This document shows positions 54,783 to 63,491 of a stretch of DNA of 64,000 nucleotides, piece by piece. The notes beneath the pieces are model-generated. The model was not told where the DNA came from. It saw only the letters and a program-made list of their open reading frames with translations, and ran no database searches. Origin of the DNA: Rhea pennata (Eukaryota; Chordata; Aves; Rheiformes; Rheidae); assembly GCF_028389875.1 (NCBI RefSeq), contig NC_084668.1, positions 20,199,493-20,263,492 of the forward strand, in the 5' to 3' direction. The first letter of the stretch is position 1; each line of letters opens with the position of its first letter. The translations under genes were made by a program, and so were the position numbers.

Positions 54783-55228
54783 TTAATGCAACTTTTCAGG
54801 GCCAAAACTGTCACAGTACCTTTGGCTAAACTGTAGTAGTTCTCTAGCTTTTGCTTGGGAGTCAGTTCCTTCAACCTCTTCATCAGCACAACTCTCTATC
54901 TCAACAGCTCTCTTTGTTTGTTTCATTTTTCTTATCTTCAACTCACAACCAGTCAGATATGCTATAAAGGCAAACCACTCCTCTATAAAGATGTCCAATT
55001 ACCTCAAGTCTGATTTCTTTATCTGCACAACCTAGTACAGTAAAATTTATCCACCACTTCATTTCTTTCTGAGGAGCCTGCAAAACATCAGATATATTTT
55101 TCCTCCTACTGTTATGACTTTGAAGGCATCTTGAACAGTACATGTGCATTAATCCATTCATTACTGTGTTTTTCAGCGCCAGATTCCTTAACTGCAGATA
55201 CAGATACCGCACTGCTTCCAGGATTACA
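54783..55228 (-). pseudogene. Spliced-looking coding segment with an apparent one-base frame break, unrecognised
   Basis: On the minus strand an acceptor (ttctaac branch-like site, then acattttag) is followed by an open frame starting VILEAVRYLYLQLRNLALKN and continuing through ISDVLQAPQKEMKWWINF to KEIRLEV. Near 55000-54995 the coherent reading moves to another frame, with DIFIEEWFAFIAYLTG, an acidic stretch (CADEEVEGTDSQAKARELL) and a stop at 54785-54783. One extra base there would explain the break. Alternatively GAG/GTAATT is a weak donor and the second frame is chance. It could therefore be a decayed terminal exon, a live exon with a sequence error, or coincidence. I do not recognise the protein. 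It lies downstream of the minus-strand side of the CpG island at 58 kb. Confidence 0.27.
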
Positions 55229-57739
55229 CCTAAAATGTGTTAGAAGAACTGCAAACCAACAATGCTTTCAGAAAACAGGAAGGATATTTTTCTCTTTTCT
55301 CTAGAATAAATTATAGGAAGATTAACTGACAAAAAATATTTCAGAGAGAAAATTGAAATTGTGGAATAAAAAAATAATTTAGGGAGAATTACATAGGGAG
55401 CAAAAAAGTTGAAAACCTAGAAGAATGTCAGCAGTTAGTTCTCAAAGCTTCTTCGATCAACACGATGGCAATAGTACGATCATTCTTTCCTATGTTTCTA
55501 AGTCCATATAGAGTGATTTAGCTTTACTGCAAAATGGAAATAGCAGAACACACATTTCTGCAGACAAGTAAGTGATATAATTTCATCAGATAACAATCTT
55601 GAATTCATTTGTTCTATGTTACATTGCTTAAGCAAAGGGGTAACACAACTCAGCTTTACTTTATTTCATACTGCAAGGATATTCTTTTAAGTGTCACCTG
55701 TACTGCTGAGATTCTCTGGACTGATCTGCTAGTTTTATTTATAGTTAGAAATGGAAGAATTAGAACATTGCCACTATGATTTTAGTTCCCAGCTCTGCAG
55801 TGGTGAGGAATGAAGATTTTTTTCTTTAAAAGAAGTATCATGCATCTTACATTTTCACAAGGCCGAGGGTGTTTCAGATATAGATTCCTACTGAAAGAAA
55901 GCAGGAATCGTTTGAAATGAAACGCTCGCAGTGAAAGCTTTGGGGGTGGGGGGATGGAGGTGGGTGTTTTTAAGCACACACAATACAGGATAGTAAGTGC
56001 AAATAACACTATCAGTGCATAAGTACTAAAGAGAAAAAACATCACTAACTTTTAGTTCAACTTCATATACTTCTCTTCATTTACCTCAAAAATAGAGATG
56101 GGTATTGTTCAGTCACAGTGAACCCAGTGACCACAGTCCATCATTAAATATAGTATCAGCTACAATTTCCACTTCAACAGCAACTGAAGTATCACCTTAT
56201 TACACTTTGTGAATTTCCACAAGCCCTCCAAGTTATTTTTGATGTCTTTGACTCTGATCCTGCCAACACTTACACACATTATCTTAAGCATACTGAAATC
56301 CATAGCACTATGCACAGCACACAAACAAATGCATGCATCATTTCAGAAGTGAGGACTTCATTAATTGTTCAGCACAGAAGCAAGCCCATTTGAATATGAT
56401 GCGTACATGTTAGGAAAACCACTCCAATGGCATACCTATTGTTGCTTCAAATGTTATTATCTATTTTAAAATTCTTTCCTTACCCTTCCACCCTCCTACG
56501 CATCTCACCTCCTTTACATTCTCCTTAAGTGCCTAAAAATAACTAACTATGCATATGGTCTGAGCACCACAGCCCTATACCATGTAACTAGGGAGAGAGT
56601 ATTTTAGTTTTGAATAATTGACCTCATATACATCATCAGAAAAGATTTTCCCACAAGTTATTTTCCAGAACTTAAACATTTACACTGCTGATTTTACAAT
56701 TGCAAAGTTTTGTAAGATTTAGCAGAATGAGATTTTGGTGAAAATTCTCTCAAAACTTTATACATATTTTTTCACATCTCCACTCTATTGCATTGCAAAA
56801 AACATTTAAAGTTATTCATTTCCTTCTACTCCATTTAAGAATTTTTCTCTACGTTATAAACTGCTTGCTGACATTAAATACCAGTCCAAACTTCTGATCC
56901 CACTTGGAAACATGACAACTGACCCAATATGCAGGTATTAGGAGTAAGGACTCACTCCCTTGCTCAGATTTAGGCACAAGGAGGAGGGGAAGAAGCACCT
57001 TATTCAAGGAATGCCCTCCCAATTTTTTCCACCAGCTTGTTTACCCAAGGGAATGCTCTTTGTTTTGCCCCCTCTCTCTCACCAAGTAGCTAGCTGGGAA
57101 GGAAAAGCTGAAATAAGTTTATGAGAAGTGGTGTTTGAAGCTAGCTCTGAGCAAGGAGCAAGCAAGAGAGTTGTACATCTGAGTCACAGCATCTCCCAGA
57201 GGACTAGTGGAATACCTCAAGGACTTAAGAACTTCCTAGGTCATAGTCTAGTTTCACACCATCAAAGAGGAATGCATGGTATTTTGGATAAAGAACAATT
57301 ATTTTTACTTAATCTCCATTATGAGATCCTGAGTCATGTAAATTCAGTAATGACAGTGATACAAATATGTTCTTCAATTCCCATTCTGGAAAAAAAATAA
57401 AAATAAAAAACAAGCTCTAATTCTGCTGCATACTATGGCTAGGCCTAGAAACACACACCATTCTTGATAGGGGCAACCTGAAGTAAGCACACCACAAGGT
57501 TTGGCACTGGAAAACACAGGCATTTTAATTTATAACTGTAACAGAAAAAGACCAGCATGTATCAATCACAAATCACCCAAACCTTCCAAACCCAAATGCT
57601 TTGTCATGGGTTTTACTTTGCTTAGCTCATTACTTGTGCTGCATCAATCTGATGATTTGCCTACTCCATGCACACACCTACCAGCTTAACCCAAAACACA
57701 CGCATGTATTATGGACATGTTCACCAACTCCCCTATCTC
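55229..57739 (-). other. Non-coding stretch, possible intron of the minus-strand candidate
   Basis: AT-rich. One possible 40-base minus-strand exon at 55851-55890 has a strong acceptor (ctgctttctttcag) and a GTAAGA donor. Its open frame is phase 2 to phase 0, so it does not join in phase to the segment at 55228, which needs phase 1. Nothing else stands out. Confidence 0.3.
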
Positions 57740-58373
57740 CAGGGTGTTAGCTGGGGCGAGCAGCCCCTGCTCAGGGGCAGCCTCTATGCTTTCCAGGAGA
57801 CGGAGGAAGCAGGAGCACTTCCAGGGCTGCTCAGCCCCGCCTTGCGGTGAGGTGCACTGGAAGAGGGGCCGCAGCCCGAGGAGCTAGGGCAGGCCCTCAC
57901 CTTGCACGGAGCCTCGTGGGCGCAGCAGGCTCCCTCCCGCTCCCTGTCCATCCGGAGCGATCGGCCACATGCTTTGGGAGCTGCGGGGCCTCGCAGTCGG
58001 CAGGGCGAGCTGGAAGAAAATGGGAGCAACACCTGAGCCACCGCCGGCTCGCCCTCTCCCAGCCGCGCAGCGAGGCTGCCCCGGCTCCCGGGCCATCCCA
58101 GCGCTCGCAGGAGCCGGGACGGAGCCCAGAGGGCTGCCTCACCCGCCCCGGGGCCCCCACGCAGAGGGGCCGCGGCACAGCCCACCCAGGCCTCTCCCGG
58201 CCCCCCGCAGCCTCCAGCGGGCGGACAGGTCTCCGGGCCTCCCGCGCCTCGCGCTGAGGCTCCAGGGGCGCCTAGCGCCTCGCACGCGCCCGAAGGCGAG
58301 AACAACTCCGCAGCCGATCAGGACCGCGGGCGCTGCCTCGAGACGCGGGCGACGGCTCCCGCGGCGCCCGCAC

Positions 58374-58489
58374 CTGGGCGCGACCGTCGGTCGCCCGCGC
58401 TGCCTCGGGCCTCGCGCCACGCGGGACGGCGCCACGCGAGAAGCCGGGCGAGGGGCCCGTCCCGCGCTCCCGCCGCGCGGCGCCGCCAT
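58374..58489 (-). CDS. Possible first coding exon, CpG-island minus-strand transcript
   Basis: A minus-strand ATG at 58489-58487 has a strong Kozak context (GAAATGG) and lies inside an ETS/YY1 composite, an arrangement common at starts of widely expressed vertebrate genes. The frame begins MAAPRGGSAGRAP and is rich in Arg, Ala and Pro. It reaches a possible donor CAG/GTGCGG after 38 codons plus two bases (phase 2). The frame stays open to 58139, but in this GC-rich DNA open frames mean little. A better donor sequence, AAG/GTGAGG, lies further left at 57897/57896. The protein is not recognised. The claim rests on start-site architecture, not on homology. Confidence 0.22.
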
Positions 58490-58495
58490 TTCCGG
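58482..58495 (-). promoter_or_regulatory. ETS/YY1 composite motif over a minus-strand ATG
   Basis: The plus strand reads GCCGCCATTTCCGG. On the minus strand this is an ETS core (CCGGAAAT) joined to a YY1-type AATGGCGGC. In many housekeeping genes a YY1 site overlaps the start ATG, and here the ATG sits inside the motif with a strong Kozak context. This suggests minus-strand transcription from just to the right. Confidence 0.5.
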
Positions 58496-58507
58496 CCGCC
58501 CCGCGCG

Positions 58508-58526
58508 CCCCGCCCCGCCCCGCCCC
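58508..58526. promoter_or_regulatory. Sp1/KLF box array
   Basis: Four overlapping CCCCGCCCC-type boxes spaced five bases apart lie next to the ETS/YY1 composite, as in TATA-less CpG promoters. Confidence 0.5.
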
Positions 58527-58645
58527 GCGCGCCGCCAACGGCCGCGGCCGCGCCCTGAGGCGGCGGGAGGCGGGCGCGGGGGGCGCCGGCGCCGCGGCTG
58601 GCGGGGCCCGTGGCGGGAGGCGCTGGCGTTGGCGCACCTGGAGCA

Positions 58646-58659
58646 GTTCCCATGGAAAC
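58646..58659 (+). promoter_or_regulatory. RFX-type X-box
   Basis: GTTCCCATGGAAAC fits the X-box pattern RYYNYY, a two-base spacer, then RRNRAC, and is nearly palindromic. RFX factors use such sites in promoters of cilium and spermatogenesis genes. Its position inside the CpG island makes it more credible than an isolated match. Confidence 0.45.
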
Positions 58660-58740
58660 TCCGGGACGGCTCGCGCGCCTCAAGGCTGCGGGAAACGCGC
58701 CTTAAGCAGCGGGAGCCGCAGCCTGCTTCCTAGCCGTGAA

Positions 58741-59224
58741 GTTTAGTGGGATAGTCTGCGTTATCAGTGTTAATCACATAAAGTGCTGTTTTGAAAACAC
58801 GGCTCACTCGTGGGTAGAGTTTTCCCAGGCTGCTTAAGAGATTAATAAAACAATCAACTTAGCAGAGGGAAAAACACAAACTAGTCCTGTAAGGAAATCA
58901 CTTTATTGCCTATACGTGTGAATGAGCTGTTCTAATGCTCAGGTTCACTGCCTCCTTCCCATTTAATCCCTTCCCTTTTATGACCCACTCTGATTTTTTT
59001 TAAAGACTTTCAGGCTTTTTTTGTTAAATTAATTATACAAATCATTAGTATTAAAAAGGTAATATAATGGTTTCAAGAACAAGCTTCACAGACTATCTGC
59101 ATATTTAATCATCTCTGCTAATAAATTTTTAATCGCTCATCGAGTTCAGGTTCTCGTCTTGAAGCTTAACTCGGTAACAAAACCCAGCAACTGGTAGAAC
59201 TAATTGGTACAGAGCAAGTGAATA
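58741..59224. other. AT-rich spacer between the two GC blocks
   Basis: Ordinary AT-rich sequence between the CpG island and the second GC block. I see no exon or repeat with support. Confidence 0.5.
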
Positions 59225-59465
59225 ATTTATGGGCGGAAAAAGCGCGGGGGGCGGCGCGCCGCGTTGCGCGAGGCGTTGCTGACATCCAGAGGCCGCACGC
59301 GGGCACTGCGCGCGCCCCCCCCCCCCGCGCGCGCCCCCCCCCGCCCGCGCGCGCGCCCCCGCCTCCCGCGCGCCCCCCCCCCGCCCGCGCGCGCGCCCCC
59401 CGCCCCGCTGCCCCCGGCGCTGCGCGCCGCGCGCTGCGCCCCCTCCGCGGCGAGCGCGAGTGCAA
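59225..59465. repeat. GC block of C-runs and alternating CG, with a 40-bp tandem unit
   Basis: This block is nearly pure G and C, with a 12-base C-run at 59315-59326, further runs, and alternating CG tracts between them. The 20 bases at 59341-59360 recur exactly at 59381-59400, giving a 40-bp period. The minus strand offers many G-runs able to form quadruplexes, and the CG alternation is Z-DNA prone. It may be a second promoter block or an expanded GC minisatellite. Open frames through it are composition artefacts. Confidence 0.7.
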
Positions 59466-59554
59466 TCCTCACCTGCCAAGTGCAAATTAAATAATACTAA
59501 TAATAACTATAATGATAGAAAAAGAGTCACGGTGCTAAGGGAGAGTAGTGTGAA

Positions 59555-59568
59555 ATGTCAGAACGGCA
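59555..59568 (+). CDS. Possible first coding exon of the unrecognised plus-strand gene
   Basis: An ATG at 59555, just right of the second GC block, opens the short frame MSER and reaches a possible donor (GGCA/GTAAAA) with two bases left over. That phase 2 matches the acceptor at 60867, giving MSERQIDNTLQEV across the junction. The donor is weak (A at -1, A at +5). A better GTAAGT donor at 59596-59601 leaves the wrong phase, since the phase 2 frame there holds a stop. This is the weakest part of the gene model; the real start may lie elsewhere. Confidence 0.15.
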
Positions 59569-59599
59569 GTAAAAATAATCACTGGAGCAACCAAGTAGA

Positions 59600-60866
59600 A
59601 GAACTGACGCAAGCTGTAAGTTACCTTGTGTGTTTCCCAAAGTAGTGCAGGTAGTGAAAATTACCTAAGATTTCCTACAAATGCTAGACTGATACGTAAG
59701 CTCCAATTATACTAAATATGTTTAACGTTTAAAAGAAATTAATTGGTGGCTGAATGGCTTCCGCTTGGATGAGGGTGGTGTTTAAATGATTTTTTAAAAA
59801 ATGCGGTTCTCTTGAAATAAGCTGGTTTGTGTCTTAAAAATAGAAACTCTAAAGCCTCACGCGCTACAGAATAATTCTACCCCCAGGGAAGCACAAAATG
59901 CTACAATTCTTAAACCAGGATGTAACAGACAACATTTGACAGAAATTCAATTATCCTTGAAAGATCCCACTTGTAGTTAGTTACATATGTAATCCTCTTT
60001 TATTTAATGGGTTAAAGCTCTCATTCAAAACGTTTAGTTTGATGAACTGAAGACTTGCTACATGTCAAAAAATTCATTAAGTGACTTAATAAGATTGTTA
60101 AGTAAAAACACTCAGAAGTTAAAAAATGTCATTTAATGCTGCCCATGCAACCTTAATTCTGGCCCTATATGTGTATGCATTATGAAACACCAGTGAATTA
60201 ACTTTTAATCTCCTTTGAGCCTAAAAGATTTCAAGATTGGAAACTAAGGCACAAAGGCCATATGCCGACAAATACAATGCTGAGCTTTATAGCAATCCCT
60301 AAACCAGCGCAATCTTGCAGCGCCTGCCCCTGCAGGGCTGATTACCCCGGATGGAAACACGGGCTGGTAGCAGTTACACGCCCTCTGGTACCTCTTCATA
60401 GCAAGCTTCTCTCTTCCCAGCATTGCACTGTGCTATACAGATATACTCACAAAAGACCAAAGTTTTAAATCTGAAGAAGTCCAAAGTGCTTGTCAGTTAC
60501 GATGCTTCAGCCCAAAAGTGCTTAAAAACTACTTTTCCCCCAAGAAGTTTAACACCGTAGATTCTGACCTCCCCAAAGTAAACACTTACCACCTTATGTA
60601 CAAAAAAAGCTTCTGCAAATGCTGGTAGTAATTAGACTTTAAAAAAATCAGTCTTTAAATCCTCTGAGGTAGATGCAAAAATGCCATAGTTTTGCAGAGA
60701 AGCAAGCTTGGAGAAAGACTGGCTTGCCCAAAACAATACTGATTTCTCACGGAGCTGTTGTGCACAACTCTTAATTACCTAATTTTCTTTGTGAGGATGT
60801 ACACCGAGGAAGTGTGGTACATGTATTTTGGAGCCACAGTAGCACACTGAATTTTTGTTTAAACAG
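59600..60866 (+). other. Non-coding stretch, probable intron of the plus-strand candidate gene
   Basis: AT-rich sequence before the acceptor at 60866/60867. A GTAAGT donor-like site lies at its left edge (59596-59601). A 68-codon open frame at 60262-60468 has no splice support. Nothing else is recognised. Confidence 0.35.
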
Positions 60867-61082
60867 AATTGACAACACCCTCCAAGAAGTTTATGATCAA
60901 ACATATCAATTTTTCCAACAAGAAAATACTTGTGGCTGGCAAGGATCTTGCAAATCATGCATCAACCACCTGTACCATTTAGCACGTTTAGAAGTTAAGA
61001 CTACATCTTTCTTCCTTCGGTACATGGTTCTTCAGTTAAGACTACACGCTTCTTCAGTAACATTTAAACAAAGAGGCAGCCG
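60867..61082 (+). CDS. Internal coding exon of an unrecognised gene
   Basis: This candidate exon encodes 71 full codons, with one base before and two bases after (phase 2 at both ends). The acceptor follows a T-rich tract ending tttaaacag, and the donor is CCG/GTGAGTT, a strong match to consensus. The translation begins IDNTLQEVYDQTYQFFQQE, then a cysteine cluster (CGWQGSCKSC), then a long helix-like stretch (INHLYHLARLEVKTTSFFLR) and ends near TFKQRGS. It looks like amphipathic helical protein, with no signal peptide or membrane segment. No ATG lies in frame between the upstream stop and the acceptor, so it cannot be a first exon. It pairs in phase with the exon at 61440. I do not recognise the family. 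Open frames of this length occur by chance in this window, so the case rests on the splice sites and phase match. Confidence 0.42.
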
Positions 61083-61439
61083 GTGAGTTATTTAAACAGC
61101 AACCTAAACTTTATTTTTATTGTTTTGCTTTTTATTGCATAGTCGTGAACAATTGTACATTGGAAAGTTATGCAGAGTTGTAAAAAAGGAAAATTCTGAT
61201 ATCAATTGCATTCTCAGCAAGATTTCAATTTAGATTTTTAATTAAAAAACCTGATAAAATGAAAGAAGCAACATTTTACAGAGTAAGGATGCTTTAAATA
61301 CTTGTCAGTTAAACACTTTCAGATGCTCATTAAACACTGCGTGGGGTTTAGTTGTTTTGTTTTCCAGTTTCACTAGCCAGCAAAGGCTGCTTATGTCTCT
61401 CCACTGGGTGACATAATCCATGTATTCTCACTCCAACAG

Positions 61440-61686
61440 ATCTAAAGGTGAAAAGGTACTTACTGAGGCAGTTAACTTTCCTATCAAGTGTGCTGGCAAA
61501 AAAATAAATATAAATAGAAATGATGGCAAAGTTGTAACATATCAAAGCAAAAATGCAACTGACACATTAAACAAGTTGTCTGTTGCAATGACAGTCAAAA
61601 AATATGGATGCAGAGGAGAAATTTCTCCTTATTCTATACCAATCTCTGAAATAATACTAGGCCTCAAAAGTAGTCAAGCTGTTTGA
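61440..61686 (+). CDS. Terminal coding exon of the same unrecognised gene
   Basis: This candidate exon starts after a pyrimidine-rich acceptor ending ctcactccaacag and joins the previous exon in phase 2 (CG plus A giving Arg). It encodes about 81 residues, starting SKGEKVLTEAVNFPIKC and ending ILGLKSSQAV before TGA at 61684-61686. The composition is lysine, serine and asparagine rich, like a flexible tail, and it has no motif I recognise. The intron between the two exons is 357 bases, starting GTGAGT and ending CAG. No canonical AATAAA follows closely on the plus strand; ATTAAA near 62645 and AATAAA at 62909-62914 are the visible options, so the transcript would run tail-to-tail into the GRB14 3' UTR. 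Confidence 0.4.
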
Positions 61687-62879
61687 CTAGATCTGGAGAG
61701 GTTTTAATTAATTCTACTTTTTTATTATTATTACAATTTGAAATTATTTTCAAGGTTTAAGTGTTAAATTTATTAGACAGTCAGGAGTTTTACATTTCTA
61801 ATGTAATGAGCTCAGGCACCGCATATGCTGCATCTTTGGTACATGTTATGAAGAGCTGCTTTTTTTAATGAGCTTTAAAAACTGTATTTGCATACTAGAG
61901 GAGAAGGTCAGTGATGTGTGGGTGAAGTTAGTAAATTAAGTATCACAGTATTATGCTACTGTGATTGCCTTCCAGCAGCACACGATACCAAATGGACAGG
62001 CTGCAGTTACCACCACTCCGCAACTGTGCTGCGGCGCTTTGCTCTGCGCGGCCTGGTGGGCTGGCGCGCACGGGCTCCGCAGCGCCTCGGCTCCCTCGCA
62101 CTGCCCCTCACCCAGCTCCTTTGCTTCCTCTCTCCACTACTCCTGCAGCAGAACGGCGCATACGCCTGGTGGCCAGGGACTCCAGCGAGAAAGTACGGGG
62201 AACGGGGGCTGGATTCAGGGAGGTGGTCCGGCTCCAGGCACCACACGGCCTCTACCCACAGTGAAGCTCCCCAGGGCCGGGTCCTGAACCCTCAGAACAA
62301 AATCAGACCTCCTGGGCAGCAAAGCATTAACGCAGGGACTCCTCTTTCCATCTAAGCTCCACTCCTCCGGGCTCTGTTCAAAAATGTAAGAGTACCACCT
62401 CTCTTAACATACAGATACTAAAGCTATTTCTAATGCTGTGGTCCAAAATTCAATTTGCTCTACCTTAATAGCTTTCTTTAGTTGGGATTTTAGCTATTCA
62501 GTAATCTTTAAAGACTTGGTGATTGGTAGCTATATTTAAGCTTGTTATTCTGTCATAAATTAAGAAAATAAGCCAAGAACTGACTGTGGATACACTCTAA
62601 AAAGGTTTTAAGCAAACAGAGAAAGTGTGCGTGTCTAGGTGTACATTAAACCATGTTATGCACTACGTGATATATTATGCATGTTTACACATCTCATAGC
62701 CAAGTAACAACACTCCAGGTCTGTATAAAGGTATAGATACAATCATTAAATTAGAAAAAAAATCCTTTAAAATATTACAGTAGTAGTAGCACAACTCAAT
62801 ACAGCTTATCAGTTATAAGTACTTTTAATTATTTTCACTTTAATATATGGTAATCCTCAAAGTAGCATTTAAAAATATA
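61687..62879. other. Probable 3' UTR or intergenic stretch with a CpG-rich patch (61960-62290)
   Basis: AT-rich DNA lies on both sides of a GC- and CpG-richer patch at about 61960-62290. A good acceptor-like site (gccttccag, ending near 61975) stands at the patch's left edge, so it could be an alternative or non-coding exon. Open frames in the patch on both strands show no recognisable protein and no flanking donor I trust. Confidence 0.35.
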
Positions 62880-63347
62880 GTGCAAAATACTTTTTCATTT
62901 TATTTACAAATAAAATGCACACTTTAGCTTCTAATTCTCACCAAAGTAAAAGTTGTTCTTCCATCTGATGAATAGAAATGACAAACATTTGAAAAGGCAA
63001 CTAATTCATTTTAAAGCTAAGAACATAGAACTTCCCTTCAGTTTATTTTTGTAGATGAAGTTACACAGTATTATTATTAAAAAAAAAGTTTTCAGATGAA
63101 AAGAAGTCCAAGACAACACTAAATAATTACATACAAAATAATGTTTCTTAAAAAAAAAAAAAGAAAACACAGTGACAATCACAATGCAAAGTACTTAATC
63201 TATGGAGCATATAAATTATTTTTGCAGCTGAAATTTAGAATCTTTTCAATGTACTGCTTTTTCCCTTTTTACGACAGAAATTGCCTTGAGGAGGGGAAAG
63301 TATTCTAGCATCTTCCTTTCCCTCTGATGAAACAATAGATGCTTTGG
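62880..63347 (-). other. GRB14: GRB14 3' UTR (extent inferred)
   Basis: The minus strand after the GRB14 stop is AT-rich and non-coding. Two canonical AATAAA signals lie on this strand, at 63047-63042 and 62904-62899, so cleavage is expected near 63020 or 62880. The left limit given assumes the distal signal is used. A plus-strand AATAAA at 62909-62914 falls in the same place, so a convergent plus-strand transcript could end by overlapping this UTR. Confidence 0.55.
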
Positions 63348-63491
63348 TTAAACAGCAATTCGCGCACAGTAGTGTTTTAGCTTGCAAGGCAGAACTCCTT
63401 TATTAAGTTGGTAGAACTCTACTAGCTGGATGAGATCAGTAAATCTGGTATGACCATCAAGGGTATAGAATAGCTTCCCATCATCTTCCAA
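63348..63491 (-). CDS. GRB14: GRB14 terminal coding exon (C-terminal part of SH2 domain)
   Basis: This is the last coding exon of the GRB7/10/14 adaptor family member GRB14, a cytoplasmic protein that binds activated insulin and other receptor tyrosine kinases and dampens their signalling. Only the final 47 residues are in the window. Reading the minus strand from 63491, the exon opens with [12 protein letters not shown], runs through [17 protein letters not shown] (the last SH2 helix and following strand) and ends [12 protein letters not shown] before a TAA at 63350-63348. As recalled, GRB14 ends [12 protein letters not shown]10 ends KHHCIRVAL and GRB7 ends in TRVAL, so GRB14 fits best. The exon follows a pyrimidine-rich tract ending in cag, and the reading frame starts in phase 0. 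The phosphotyrosine-binding arginine is in an upstream exon off the right edge. Oddities are a single Asp where mammalian GRB14 is recalled to have Asp-Asp, and Val instead of Leu as last residue. Confidence 0.93.
   Translation of the reverse strand: MEDDGKLFYTLDGHTRFTDLIQLVEFYQLNKGVLPCKLKHYCARIAV

Larger units (their letters stand above)
57740..58740. promoter_or_regulatory. CpG island, probable bidirectional promoter
   Basis: A sharp change from AT-rich flanks to very GC- and CpG-rich sequence marks a classic island. It contains overlapping Sp1/KLF boxes in a CCCCG-type array at 58508-58526, an ETS/YY1 composite at 58482-58495 and an RFX-type X-box at 58646-58659. No TATA box is evident. 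Donor-like sites exist on the minus strand (57897/57896 and 58374/58373). The island starts no gene I know; GRB14 is transcribed toward it and its own promoter lies off the right edge. The likely role is a promoter for one or two undescribed transcripts. Confidence 0.75.

Noticed and set aside
57784..58305. 173-codon open frame on the minus strand in the CpG island
   Set aside because: Same composition effect. Only the start-site architecture at 58489 and the donor-like sites were kept as evidence.
57969..58733. 254-codon open frame on the plus strand in the CpG island
   Set aside because: GC-rich DNA has few stops, long frames exist on both strands here, the translation is Arg/Pro/Ala-rich without motif, and no splice support was found.
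59129..59494. Several long Arg/Ala/Pro-rich frames in the second GC block
   Set aside because: They are translations of C-runs and CG alternation and carry no protein signal.
60814..60866. Extension of the plus-strand exon upstream to 60814
   Set aside because: It would need a GTG start. There is no in-frame ATG, and the T-rich tract with cag at 60866 is better read as a splice acceptor.
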